A stretch of DNA of 64,000 bases from Myoxocephalus aenaeus (GCA_038501785.1 JBAMJR010000082.1:162501-226500); one strand, 5' to 3'. Counted from the first letter of the stretch, positions 20,980-32,509 are shown. Notes: generated by a model not told the origin, from the sequence alone. Made by a program: numbers and translations.

Positions 20980-21785
20980 AGAATGATGAGATGGGGAATA
21001 TGAGAGTAAGTGTGTGTGTGTGTGAGAGAGAAGCTGCTCGAGTTCAATTGGAAAAGTAAATCCTTTTGGTCGGATGCCAAATCATCATGAATGTAAAATG
21101 TGTCAAGTTAAGTGTGGGGAAAAGAATGGAGAGATAAGGGATGTAAAAAAAAAAGAAAAAGAAGGGCGGCAAAACGAATAAATGCCACTTGAACGTAATT
21201 GTATGTTCACTCCGTCTCAGTATTTTCCCGCTAGCTTCTCTCTCTCTTCTCCGTCTCATAAACAGGTGCAGATGCAGGAAGCAGATTTTAAAAAGCCACC
21301 TTGCCACAACGTTCTTATCTAAGAAATAAAAAGAAATAAAAAGCCCTGAAAGGCTCGTAGGAGACGCGTGTTTCCACTCTGAATGGGGTTAGCGCTGCCC
21401 TCGCGCGTCTAAATGCGGGTTAGCGATCGCGGCTTCGCTTTGGCAATCATGACGTTTGTTCTCTGCTGAATGCTAACGTCGATGCTAACCCGGTTCATCA
21501 ATGCTGCTAACGCTGCCCTCCAAAGTGAATTAATATCGCAGGAGGATGTCAACAATAACCCCCAGAGCGCGTACGAGAGGGAACAGCTGAATCCTCAGTG
21601 CCTCTTTTATTTTTGTATTTTTATTTTTTGTGACTCGCGGTGTCTTTTTAAAACGCGTCTTTATAATCTTTCTCTCTTTCTACTCACAATCAGACGCACA
21701 TTCACTCCACGTGCTGCAATGTTTTATTAATTTATTTAAGTTTTATCTGTCACGTGCATCAAAATAATAGTTGGGAGAAAGCACA

Positions 21786-21788
<3 letters not shown>
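20977..21788. other. Unique sequence, no gene recognised
   Basis: About 810 bp with repeated GCTAAC motifs near 21388-21510, a composition typical of fish non-coding DNA. Confidence 0.35.

Positions 21789-21827
<39 letters not shown>
21789..21827. repeat. (GT)19 microsatellite
   Basis: Uninterrupted GT tract. Confidence 0.96.
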
Positions 21828-21828
<1 letters not shown>

Positions 21829-21918
21829 CTATAAAGTAAAGTTAATGTTATGCATTAGCTATAAATGTATTTCATCACAAGAGACTGGGTTGTATAATCC
21901 AACCCTGTTTGAAGTATT

Positions 21919-21921
<3 letters not shown>

Positions 21922-21961
<40 letters not shown>
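21922..21961. repeat. (GT)20 microsatellite
   Basis: Uninterrupted GT tract. Confidence 0.96.
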
Positions 21962-21962
<1 letters not shown>

Positions 21963-23475
21963 AGTCTGTCTGCACAGTGCACACACATGGACATGCGTGC
22001 CCGGATGGATTATTCCGCCGTGCGCATGAGATCCAGCGGCCCCAGCCAATTCTAATGAACCAATTATAGTAAAGTCTTTTCCTCCTCTCCTCTTCCATTT
22101 GATAGTGAGAGTCGTGCTGTGGACTAAGCTGCTTTACTTTATTGCATCTCATTAATTTAACCCAAAAATAATGTTTGAAGTCCAAATCAGCTGGCCTTTT
22201 TTTGGTGTTTTTTTTGTCTGTGTTTTTCTTTTTTTCTTTTTAAGAACAAGCCATGGAAATGAGGCCCGAACCCAAAAGTGAACTGGGACCAGAAAGTAGA
22301 CGTAATGGTTAAATCAGGATCAAGGACACTTCGGCACAGGAGGAGCTAGGGGTCCGACATATATTTTGGAAGAATAAAAGAATAAAAAAGCGCTACATTG
22401 TTGCTGTTGTAATTTATGAAAGGTAACTTTTTCTAACCTGAGATTCACGCTGGAAAAAAAAAAGGCGATGATCGGATCCTGTATCGCAAAGTCAAGGCGT
22501 GATTGGTGATTTTTGTTTTTCCTACACCGATGTCGAAGCTGATTTAACGAACTAAAGTATTTATAAAAAAAACTATCTCTAGAATCTCCACCCAGCCGTG
22601 CATTTAGAGACGTTTCTGCTGAGCCCTGTTCCTGGAATACAATCCTGGATTACATATAAATATATATTCTCCATGTGCCTGCTCCCCAAAATGCTCTGAG
22701 CTCCATAAGAGAAGCTAACATGATGTCCAATGTCTTTTTTTTCTTCTTTTTCTTCTACGTTTGAAACTCATAGCTGCAGTAAAATAAAAAATAAAAAAGT
22801 AGATTATGAGATAAAAAGTCATAATTATGAGATAGAAAGTGTGCATTCGCTTCAGAGGAAGGAAAACATCTCATCAGAAGATGGGCTTCCAAACTTCTAT
22901 TGAATCTCTGAAATCATATTTTATGACGTCATCACCCCCAAAAAGGCGGCAGCAACTTTAAATGATTTGTTTTGAAGGCTAAATGCCAACAAATGATGAT
23001 TGAAGCAGAATGTTATGTGAGATAAACACATGTTGTGTATTTTAGAAATGATTACATATATCTTATAATAATAATAAACATGTCAATGGTATTGAAAGAA
23101 GCTTCAAACTTTTCGATTCAGCCCTCGTTATCGTCGGATATCGTTCATAAAGATTATTATGATGCTTTGAATGAAGGACTCATTTCTTTAAATATAAACT
23201 ATTTTAGTTCATTTTTAAACTATATTTTAAGAACTGTTTATTCACGTTAGTTTCACTGCGTTGCATAAAATGCTTTAATTACTGAAGCGTTCTGTCTTTT
23301 GTTTGTGTTGACAGACGATCTCGCGTTTGTTCAGGAAAAGCCTTTTTTGTTGTGTTTCATATTTCGGGTCGGCCCTGTGCTCTGTGTTGCTATAGTAACC
23401 ACAAAGGTCAATAGACTGTCTTGAGTGGGAATGTGAAGGAAGGCTGCGGAGGAGACGAATTTACCTGTCTGAGCA

Positions 23476-23476
<1 letters not shown>
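21962..23476. other. AT-rich sequence, no gene recognised
   Basis: About 1.5 kb. Contains A- and T-rich runs around 22195-22240 and 22735-22830, and a 71-residue frame at 23035-23250 without a domain. Confidence 0.4.

Positions 23477-23563
<87 letters not shown>
23477..23563. repeat. (CA)43 microsatellite
   Basis: Uninterrupted CA tract, 87 bases. Confidence 0.97.
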
Positions 23564-23565
<2 letters not shown>

Positions 23566-23689
23566 CTTTCCTCACCCGTTCATAGACAGATCTCATCTCC
23601 TCTCTTGCGCCACACATAGAGAGGCTTCCTCATCGACTCTGACAGATATCTAATTGCCCTTGCATCCTTATGAGGAGCTGTGGAGCGTG

Positions 23690-23785
<96 letters not shown>
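23690..23785. repeat. (AC)48 microsatellite
   Basis: Uninterrupted AC tract of 96 bases, only 126 bp from the previous CA tract. It is among the longest pure dinucleotide tracts here. Confidence 0.97.
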
Positions 23786-23786
<1 letters not shown>

Positions 23787-23928
23787 CCCCCCAAAGCTAT
23801 TACCAGAGCTGCTTCTCCGCATCATTGTGTGGCATTTTTAAAGTGTGTCTTTCATTGTGCAGACTGCAGCCTAGAGCCTCATCAACCTGCAGCTCACAGA
23901 GTTTCACAACGGAGGACTTCCGTCAACG

Positions 23929-24907
23929 AGAGGAGGAGGAGGAGGAGGAGGAGGAGGAGGAGGAGGGAGAGGAGGAGGGAGGTAGAAGGAAAACGACAAA
24001 AGAGGAGGAACACGCGGGGGGAGGAGGAGCAGAGAAGAGGAAGAGGAGGAGGAAAAGGAAAACTAGGGAGGAAAACAAGAAGGGAGGAGGAAGAGGAGAA
24101 TGAGGGAGGAGGAAGAGGAAAACAAGGGAGGAAAACAAGAAGGGAGGAGGAAGAGGCGAATGAGGGAGGAGGAGGAGGAAAACGAGGGAGGAAGAGGAAA
24201 ATGAGGGAGGAAGAGGAAAACGAGGGAGGAAGAGGAAGAGGAAAACGAGGGAGGAAGAGTAAAACGAGGGAGGAGGAGGAAGAGGAAGAGGAAAACGAGG
24301 GAGGAAGAGGAAGAGGAAAACGAGGGAGGAGGAGGAAAACAAGGGAGGAAGAGGAAGAAGAAAACGAGGGAGGAAGAGGAAAACGAGGGAGGAAGAGGAA
24401 AACGAGGGAGGAAGAGGAAGAGGAAAACGAGGGAGGAAGAGGAAGAGGAAAACGAGGGAGGAAGAGGAAGAGGAAAACGAGGGAGGAGGAGGAAAACAAG
24501 GGAGGAAGAGGAAGAAGAAAACGAGGGAGGAAGAGGAAAACGAGGGAGGAAGAGGAAAACGAGGGAGGAAGAGGAAGAGGAAAACGAGTGAGGAGGAGGA
24601 AAACAAGGGAGGAAGAGGAAAACAAGGGAGGAAGAGGAAAACGAGGGAGGAAGAGGAAAACGAGGGAGGAAGAGGAAGAGGAAAACGAGGGAGGAAGAGG
24701 AAGAAGAAAACGAGGGAGGAGGAGGAAAACAAGGGAGGAAGAGGAAGAAGAAAACGAGGGAGGAAGAGGAAAACGAGGGAGGAAGAGGAAAACGAGGGAG
24801 GAAGAGGAAGAGGAAAACGAGGGAGGAAGAGGAAGAGGAAAACGAGGGAGGAAGAGGAAGAGGAAAACGAGGGAGGAAGAGGAAGAGGAAAACGAGGGAG
24901 GAAGAGA
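23929..24907. repeat. Purine-strand minisatellite, array 1 (19/25-bp units)
   Basis: After (GAG)13 at 23929-23967, the plus strand is almost purely purine, with units AAAACGAGGGAGGAAGAGG (19 bp) and a longer form with an extra GAAGAG (25 bp). C occurs almost only in the ACGAG step. The Arg/Lys/Glu/Gly-rich plus frame (366 residues) and three Leu/Pro/Ser/Phe-rich minus frames are translations of the array. A near-identical array lies at 26912-27626. Confidence 0.96.
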
Positions 24908-25040
24908 CGGGAGAGCAACCTTTCCCTGACACAACCCGTGGAGTGTTGTGACGTGTTGACGCACAGATGGCTTCACAAATAGCAGCATGATAACATTTTG
25001 TCGCTTGGTTTTATGGATTTCTCCACAAACTGACAGAACT

Positions 25041-25041
<1 letters not shown>
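24908..25041. other. Short spacer between repeats
   Basis: Nothing recognised. Confidence 0.5.

Positions 25042-25129
<88 letters not shown>
25042..25129. repeat. (AC)44 microsatellite
   Basis: Uninterrupted AC tract of 88 bases. Confidence 0.97.
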
Positions 25130-25131
<2 letters not shown>

Positions 25132-25241
25132 ACAGTTTTAGAGTAAACATTTTTTATATATTTTGTCGAGGTTTTAGCATGAGCAATACATATTAAAAAG
25201 AAATTAAATGAAAACAAATCAAACAACCTCAACACATGTAA

Positions 25242-25258
25242 CCCCCCCCCCCCCCCCC
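25242..25258. repeat. Poly(C) run of 17
   Basis: Homopolymer just upstream of a CA tract. Confidence 0.9.
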
Positions 25259-25262
25259 TTCT

Positions 25263-25263
<1 letters not shown>

Positions 25264-25319
<56 letters not shown>
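25264..25319. repeat. (CA)28 microsatellite
   Basis: CA tract, continued in interrupted form to about 25360. Confidence 0.97.
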
Positions 25320-25321
<2 letters not shown>

Positions 25322-25360
25322 CACACACACACACACGTGCACACTCCCTCACACACACAT

Positions 25361-25756
25361 CCAGAGTCTGATGGCGAGACAGATGGCGAGCGGCGGCTGG
25401 ACGAACCAAACTGTCCGTGTCATCTTTTGGCGTAATGGTGCGGTTAATGCCTCTGCCTTGCTTGGATGCTATAGAATATTACATAAATTACAATGTATGC
25501 GTTATTAGTTAGCGCCAGAGACGGAGGGATTCATCTCAGTTTGAGGAAGCCGCTCAGGGCGCCGCTCTGCCGGGCGCCGGACAAAGAACCAAAGTCTCGT
25601 GCCCTGAAACGTCGGCCATGTTTTAACCCGATTGGATTAGCTGGTTGTTAGCAACGCGGCGCGGAGCTTCAAGGCTACAGCGTGTTTCATAACAGCCGTA
25701 GTGGGTGATTCAGCCTCATGTCCTTGGAGGGAGACAGCGAGAGAGGCAGACAGACA
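25361..25756. other. Unique sequence, no gene recognised
   Basis: About 400 bp, GC-richer around 25540-25680. Confidence 0.35.
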
Positions 25757-25784
25757 GTGTGTGTGTGTGTGTGTGTGTGTGTGT
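25757..25784. repeat. (GT)14 microsatellite
   Basis: GT tract with a second shorter GT tract to 25802. Confidence 0.94.
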
Positions 25785-26135
25785 ATCGGTGTGTGTGTGT
25801 GTATTGTGTTGAATTTAGTGTCTGTTTGAGGAGGACGGGACAGACAAACCTCCTCTGAGTTTATTGATTCTGTACTACAATCCTCCCCTCGGGACAATGC
25901 CACACCACAATCACTTCCTTCTGCACCTGTGTGTGAGTTTTATGTGTGTGTGTGGTTGTGTGTGTGTGTGTGTGCGATTGTAATAACCCCACATGAGCCC
26001 TATCTGGAGCTGTGTTATGTTGTTTGTTGCTACCTCTGTGTGATTCCCCTGAGAAGACACGAGGCTCTGGGATCATCCCGGCCAGTCTCACATCACCTGA
26101 ACCAAGTCATCAATCACTTCTATGTGTCTGTGGAA

Positions 26136-26163
26136 GTGTGTGTGTGTGTGTGTGTGTGTGTGT
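26136..26163. repeat. (GT)14 microsatellite
   Basis: Uninterrupted GT tract. Confidence 0.94.
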
Positions 26164-26859
26164 AGGGGGGTTAATGCATGCACATATATCTCATAGCTTC
26201 CCTCTGTTGTGTGACAACATGATGGTTTGTGAACACGCCAAAAACAACACCTCATGGTGTGTGTGGCCACGTGTGTGCGTCTGTGAAGTGAGTTTCCTTT
26301 TTCCGTTCCCTCGACACACGGGAACATGTTTTTGTGGAGATGCGCACACGCAGTATAGAGAATAGCACAAAGACTGACAGTAATAGTTTTCATTATATTC
26401 TTTCACACTTCTTTCACTGTGAATACTTGACAGGAAATGACACACACGTTTTTTTTTTTTTTTACAAATGTAAATGAAGTGCAAACGCTCTGATGTCAAC
26501 GTTACATTTATGAAATGTGCTAAATGAGTTTCACAACACTGAAGACTGGCTCTCTCCCAGTGACAACGCCACTCTGAGCTGAATTCAGCTGCCACTCATT
26601 TCATTTATTTTATTTCTGACGCCCGTTTGTCCGACAGTGACGCGGCAAAATCTACCGGGAAAAGAAGACGTGAGACAAAGCTGCCGCAGTGTATTTGACA
26701 GCCTGTATTTGAATGCGTGGTTATAAATATGCTAAACACAGTGGGTCGCTGCCATGTCTGTTTAGTTGGGATTAAAACAAACATTTAAAACCTTCCAGAT
26801 TTCTTTCAAATTGCTACTTTTGCTCTTGTTATGCGAGGGAGGGGTGGCACTTTGTAACC
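26164..26859. other. Unique sequence, no gene recognised
   Basis: About 700 bp including a 15-base T run near 26449-26463; the 134-residue minus frame at 26191-26595 has no domain. Confidence 0.35.
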
Positions 26860-26911
26860 GTGTTTTAAAAAAGGTGCAATAAATGGTTATTAATCTTTAC
26901 AATAAAATATG
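26860..26911 (+). repeat. Left copy of a 52-bp direct repeat flanking purine array 2
   Basis: Begins GTGTTTTAAAAAAGGTGC and ends AATAAAATATG. It recurs at 27627-27677 with one A fewer. Confidence 0.9.
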
Positions 26912-27626
26912 AGGGAGGAAGAGGAAAATGAGGGAGGAAGAGGAAGAGGAAAACGAGGGAGGAGGAGGAAAACGAGGGAGGAGGAAGAGGAAAACGAGGG
27001 AGGAAGAGGAGGAGGAAAACGAGGGAGGAAGAGTAAGAGGAAGAAGAAAACAAGGGAGGAAGAGGAAAACGAGGTAGGAAGAGGAAAATGAGGGAGGAAG
27101 AGGAAAATGAGGGAGGAAGAGGAAGAGGAAAACGAGGGAGGAAGAGTAAGAGGAAGAAGAAAACAAGGGAGGAAGAGGAAAACGAGGTAGGAAGAGGAAA
27201 ATGAGGGAGGAAGAGGAAAATGAGGGAGGAAGAGGAAGAGGAAAACGAGGGAGGAGGAGGAAAACGAGGGAGGAGGAGGAAGAGGAAAACGAGGGAGGAG
27301 GAGGAAGAGGAAAACGAGGGAGGAGGAGGAGGAGGAGGAGGAAAACGAGGGAGGAAGAGGAAGAGGAAAACGAGGAAGAGGAAAACGAGGGAGGAGGAGG
27401 AGGAAGAGGAAAATGAGGGAGGAAGAGGAAGAGGAAGAAGAAAACAAGGGACGAAGAGGAAAAAGAGGGAGGAAGAGGAAAATGAGGGAGGAAGAGGAAA
27501 ACAAGGGAGGAGGAGGAAAACGAGGGAGGAAGAGGAGGAGGAGGAAGAGGAAAACGAAGGAGGAAGAGGAAGAGGAAAACGAAGGAGGAAGAGGAAGAGG
27601 AAAACAAGGGAGGAAGAGGAAAACAA
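26912..27626. repeat. Purine-strand minisatellite, array 2
   Basis: About 715 bp of the same AAAACGAGGGAGGAAGAGG family as array 1, with more AAATGAGGG and GGAGGAGGAGG variants. Two blocks around 27015-27100 and 27130-27215 are near-identical, indicating internal segmental duplication. Long frames on both strands are the translated array. Confidence 0.95.
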
Positions 27627-27677
27627 GTGTTTTAAAAAGGTGCAATAAATGGTTATTAATCTTTACAATAAAATATG
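27627..27677 (+). repeat. Right copy of the direct repeat flanking purine array 2
   Basis: 51 bp, same sequence as 26860-26911 except for one A less in the A run. The array therefore sits between two copies of ordinary AT-rich flanking DNA. Confidence 0.9.
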
Positions 27678-28151
27678 TTTGTAACCTCGAAACATTTGCA
27701 GATGACTGTGCGCTTTTCGTTTGAAGTCCTCTTGTAAATAAACTCCCTGCACTCTATGAAGGAAAACACTATGAAAACATCTTTCTTAATCTTTAGTCTG
27801 CATGCGATCATGTTTTGCTCCGTGTGGGTTCACTTGTGACTTAGAAGTGAGACACAAACAAGAAGCTCTAACGCTCGTACAATGTTCTCCGCTAATCTAT
27901 TAGTTGATCTAATCGACCGATCTGTAAAACTGAGTAACCGCACAAAGAATCACATGAAAAAAAAGTGCTACTTTAGTTCTCGTGTTCATACGTTTCCTCG
28001 GAAAGAAATAATTCAGCGTGAAAAAGAGCATAAAAAACCACAAATGAAGTAAAGAAATCAAGCGATGAGTCGACTCATCGCCTGGGGGCCGCCCTTCAGC
28101 AAATGTTGGCTTCTCAATGGCAACATCTCACTTTGTCAGACTGCATATAAA

Positions 28152-28152
<1 letters not shown>
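27678..28152. other. Unique AT-rich sequence, no gene recognised
   Basis: About 475 bp without a feature I can name. Confidence 0.4.

Positions 28153-28232
<80 letters not shown>
28153..28232. repeat. (AC)40 microsatellite
   Basis: Uninterrupted AC tract, 80 bases; pairs in inverted sense with the GT tract at 28300. Confidence 0.97.
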
Positions 28233-28234
<2 letters not shown>

Positions 28235-28299
28235 TGTTACAGACTCCACCGGACGTTTTACAAGAAGAGATTTTCGTCCGTTTTTGGAAACCTCGCTCT

Positions 28300-28309
28300 T
28301 GTGTGTGTG

Positions 28310-28357
<48 letters not shown>
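28300..28357. repeat. (TG)29 microsatellite, one interruption
   Basis: TG tract with one CG step. Confidence 0.96.
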
Positions 28358-28360
<3 letters not shown>

Positions 28361-29571
28361 CGTTGCCTCCAGATGCTGCCACCTTCAGCAGCCAAAGTTT
28401 ACAGATTGCCTCCTTAATGTTATCAGGTTCCCTCTTAGCACCGGGTTTACATCCGAAATAAATTCCAGCTCGCCGTTTTTTTGCTTTTCACTTCGACGCC
28501 AAATCCCTCACCATCGTCTTCGTCGATCGACTCTGCCGAGTCTTCGTCGCGTGAGAAGTGACCTCTGAACCCTTCACGACATATGTCCTCTATTTCCAAT
28601 CCTGACGCACATCTGGAATAGCGTGGCTGTGTGAGAGAGAGAGCGTGCACTCTACCTTTAAGCCGCTCTTCTCCTCTAATGGACGTTTTTTTTTTCTGCC
28701 AATCGGATCCAGGATCAGACGGCAGGGGTCGGAGGTCACGGCCGCAGCGACCGGCCAGGTCTGCTCTGAAGCGCCGCACCGGGGTCAGATTTGTGATTAT
28801 GGCGCTGTTTTTTTTTTTTTTTTGGGGGGTTGCTCGTTGAGACGGAGAGCTGATTTGCGATCAGTCAGGTTCTTTATCGAGGTCGGCCGCGGGGTAAAAG
28901 GTGAGGTAATGGGTTGTGAGCTGGAGATTTGAGGTTATAGGAGCAATGAATTGTGGTCTCAATCGTGTCCCATGTATTGATGCAGCGTTTCAACCTCATG
29001 AAGGGTGAATTATTGTTTCATTGAAGGACACTCCAACCTCTAAACATGTTTTAATATGCTCGCATACTAACAGAGCTTACTAGATGTATTAGGATGGAGG
29101 CTCTCGATTGTGTTGCCAAAATAACTTCAAGTCCAATTTGTTTCAGACCGTTGCACTAAATTGAAGGGATTGAAATAGAAGTCCAAGCCGTGGCAAATTT
29201 ATTATAGACGTTGGATCACAGCTTCATTATACATCTCATTTTCTTTCTGGAATATTGCGCGCGTGTGTAATTTCCCCGCAAATAGCCCCAAAATAAAGGA
29301 TATATTAGTGTTTCCAGGCTGTGGGCTCTGATCTGCCGATACATGTGAAGGTCGGTCCTCGTGGAGGGGGAATGGGAAATAAAGAGTATAATTTAATCTC
29401 CAGTGTATTGTAATAAAAAGAGACGCACAAAATGGATCGCGGGGACAAACCTACGGTCCGTTGTTTAATAAAAAATAATAATAAAAAGCTGGTGGAGTAA
29501 TTGTTTTGCAACGAGGAATAAGAGAAGACTTCCAGAGACGCGTAATGAAATACAAGCTGGAGGGATGAGTT

Positions 29572-29573
<2 letters not shown>
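28358..29573. other. Unique sequence, no gene recognised
   Basis: About 1.2 kb, including an 18-base T run followed by six G at about 28807-28830. The minus frame of 110 residues at 28447-28779 has no recognisable domain. Confidence 0.35.
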
Positions 29574-29647
<74 letters not shown>

Positions 29648-30455
29648 TGTGTGCGCGTGTGTGTGTCTATGTGTGTGTGTGTGTGTGTTTGCGTGCGCGT
29701 GTCTGTGTCTATGTGTGTGTGTGTGTTTAGTGTGTCTGTGTGTGCGTGTGTCTGTCTGTGCGTGTGTTTGCGTGTGTGTCTGTGCGTGTGTTTGCGTGTG
29801 TGCGTGTCTGTGTGTGTGTGTGCGTGTCTGTGTGTTTCCATGTGTGTGTTTGTGTGTGTGTGTGCGTGTCTGTGTGTTTCCATGTGTGTGTCTGTGCGTT
29901 TGTGTGTGTGTGTGTAAGTGTGTGTCTGTTCGTGTGTTTGCGTGTGTGCGTGTCTGTGTGTGTGTGTGCGTGTCTGTGTGTTTCCATGTGTGTGTCTGTG
30001 TGTTTGTATGTGTGTGTGCGTGTATCTGTCTGTGCGTGTGTTTGCGTGTGTGCGTGTCTGTGTGTTTCCATGTGTGTGTCTGTGTGTTTCCATGTGTGTG
30101 TTTGTGTGTGTGTGTGCGTGTCTGTGTGTTTCCATGTGTGTGTCTGTGCGTTTGTGTGTGTGTGTGTGCGTGTGTGTCTGTTCGTGTGTTTGCGTGTGTG
30201 CGTGTCTGTGTGTTTCCATGTGTGTGTCTGTGTGTGTGTGTGCGTGTCTGTGTGTTTCCATGTGTGTGTTTGTGTGTGTGCGTGTCTGTGTGTTTCCATG
30301 TGTGTGTCTGTGTGTTTGTGTGTGTGTGCGTGTGTTTGCGTATCTGTGTGTGTGTGTGTCTGTGCGTGTGTTTGCGTGTGTGCGTTTCCATGTGTGTATC
30401 TGTGTGTTTCCATGTGTGTGTCTGTGTATGCGTGTGTCTGTGTGTTTGTGTGTGT

Positions 30456-30530
<75 letters not shown>
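29574..30530. repeat. ~1-kb TG-rich array with higher-order units
   Basis: GTGT sequence broken at regular places by CTGTG, GCGTGT and TTTCCATGTG. Blocks such as CTGTGTGTTTCCATGTGTG recur about a dozen times, so this is a minisatellite built on a TG background. Both edges are pure TG. Five overlapping Cys/Val or His/Thr frames of 200-420 residues are translations of the repeat. Confidence 0.95.
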
Positions 30531-30531
<1 letters not shown>

Positions 30532-31703
30532 AACAGAAAAATAAATACACTCCCATCCATGACAGTGCATTTAGTTTTATGGAGCCATGTCTGTTCTCTG
30601 TCTCTCTGTTTTTTGTGCACATAATATACGTGCACCATCCTCTTTTTCTTTTTTCCTTTCTGTTTATCCGGAGCCAGCCTAAGAGGAGTGTGTTTTGTCT
30701 CCCACACACAGGCTGATAACCGCTAATGTGTTGGCTGTTTTCAGAGAAAGTGCCAGTCTTTCAGAGAAAAAAAAAAAAGCCCCGCCACTTCAATTTGCAC
30801 CTTGTCTTTAAGCAGCGTGTGAACAACAGAGAGAGCGTTAACCGAACCCTCGGGGAACGGTCTTTAAAAAAAAAGAAGAAGCTTGTATGAGAAACTGTGA
30901 GAAAAAGGGAGCGATGAGGGCGTCATTAAGAGAGAATGTGGAGGATTCTTAGAGGAGCCCAAACCCAAATGTGTTGCTGTAGAAATTCTGCTCTTACTTG
31001 ATGTGTTTTCACCCCCAAAAGATGCAGCGCAGATTACAAAATGACTCATGGGACTCAGATGGATGTATGAATCCAATAGCTGGCAATGGAAAATGAAATG
31101 TTGTTCCTAATGTTGGGGATCGGGCCTTCGTGACAGTCTCTATGAAGAGACTTAACGTGACTCGCTGCCACGTCTTCATACATATACATCGCTGCTAAAG
31201 ACACGGTTCATGAATACTATCAAGGACCCGGTCTCTGATACTTTTGAAATAATTTAAATTCTCATCATAAATGCTATTACTGGTTGTTTGTATTCATCTC
31301 TTTTGCACGATCATCTCTCCACTCCTGAAATGTCTGCAGTTCTAGGCTTCTCAGATATCACGTTTCTCCTTTCTCGATACCTGAACTAGTGTGTTAAAAG
31401 AATAAAAGTTGTAATGTTTAACAGCTGCCTTTATATGGATGCGGTGTGTTTGGTATCATTGGGCGGTTCTGGGTTCTCCCTGAAATCAACTTGTTACTCT
31501 GGAGAACTACATGCCTCATCAAGGGCTTTTTTTTTCTGTTTACATTCACAGCGGCAATGGGAAAGCTGAAGTGACGTAACTCACTCACTAACTACGGGCC
31601 TTGTTTTATAATATAAGAATACATAAACAACTCTGTTCCATCATATAAACATAACCAAATATTCTTGTTTGAACTGCCTATCGTTCTTCAGCTCAGAGCT
31701 TTT
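30531..31703. other. Unique sequence, no gene recognised
   Basis: About 1.2 kb, AT-rich towards 31200-31680. No supported open frame. Confidence 0.4.
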
Positions 31704-32509
31704 GTGCTACTGGGTTAGCTCTTGGCTGCTAGGTTAGCTTTTCTGCTACTGGGTTAGCTTTTCTGCTACTGGGTTACTTGTGCTACTGGGTTAGCTTTGT
31801 ACTAATGGGTTAACCGTTGTGCTACTAGTTTAACCTTTGTGCTACTAGGTTAACCTTTGTGCTACTAGATTACATTTTGTGCTACTAGGTTAACCTTTGT
31901 GCTACTAGATTACATTTTGTGCTACTAGGTTAAGCTTTGTGCTACTAGATTAACCTTTGTGCTACTAGGTTTACCTTTGTGTTACTAGGTCAACCTTTGT
32001 GCTATTAGATTAACCTTTATGCTACTAGGTCAACCTTTGTGCTACTAGATTAACCTTTATGCTACTAGGTTAACCTTTGTGCTACTAGCTTAACCTTTAT
32101 GCTACTAGGTCAACCTTTGTGCTACTAGATTAACCTGTGTGCTACTAGATTAACCTTTATGCTACTAGGTTAACCTTTATGCTACTAGGTTAACCTTTGT
32201 GCTACTAGCTTAACCTTTATGCTACTAGATTAACCTTTGTGCTACTAGGTCAACCTGTGTGCTACTAGATTAACCTTTGTGCTACTAGGTCAACCTTTGT
32301 GCTACTAGCTTAACCTTTATGCTACTAGGTCAACATTTGTGCTACTAGATTAACCTTTGTGCTACTAGCTTAACCTTTATGCTACTAGGTCAATTTTTGT
32401 TCTACTAGATTAACCTTTGTGCTACTAGGTCAACCTTTGTGCTACTAGGTCAACCTTTGTGCTACTATATTAACCTTTGTGCTACTAGCTTAACCTTTAT
32501 GCTACTGCG
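31704..32509. repeat. 20-bp minisatellite, about 40 copies
   Basis: Unit GTGCTACTAGGTTAACCTTT. Variants alternate at one position (AGGTTA, AGATTA, AGGTCA, AGCTTA) and GTG/ATG at the join. The left edge has diverged units (GCTACTGGGTTAGCTTTT), while the centre is homogeneous. Units carry GTTAAC, a palindromic half of HNF1-type sites. The ~20-bp period is close to two helical turns. Confidence 0.97.

Noticed and set aside
23829..25129. Arg/Lys/Glu/Gly-rich plus frame (366 residues) and Leu/Phe/Pro/Ser-rich minus frames up to 411 residues
   Set aside because: Translation of the purine array; both strands are open simultaneously and the ends run into CA repeats.
26865..27648. Long frames over the second purine array
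   Set aside because: Same reason; no unique coding sequence at either end.
29305..30716. Cys/Val or His/Thr frames up to 421 residues
   Set aside because: Translations of the TG-rich array in five frames.
31704..32509. CRISPR-like or satellite DNA
   Set aside because: No spacers; about 800 bp in a single locus makes it a minisatellite, and centromeric satellite status cannot be judged from one window.
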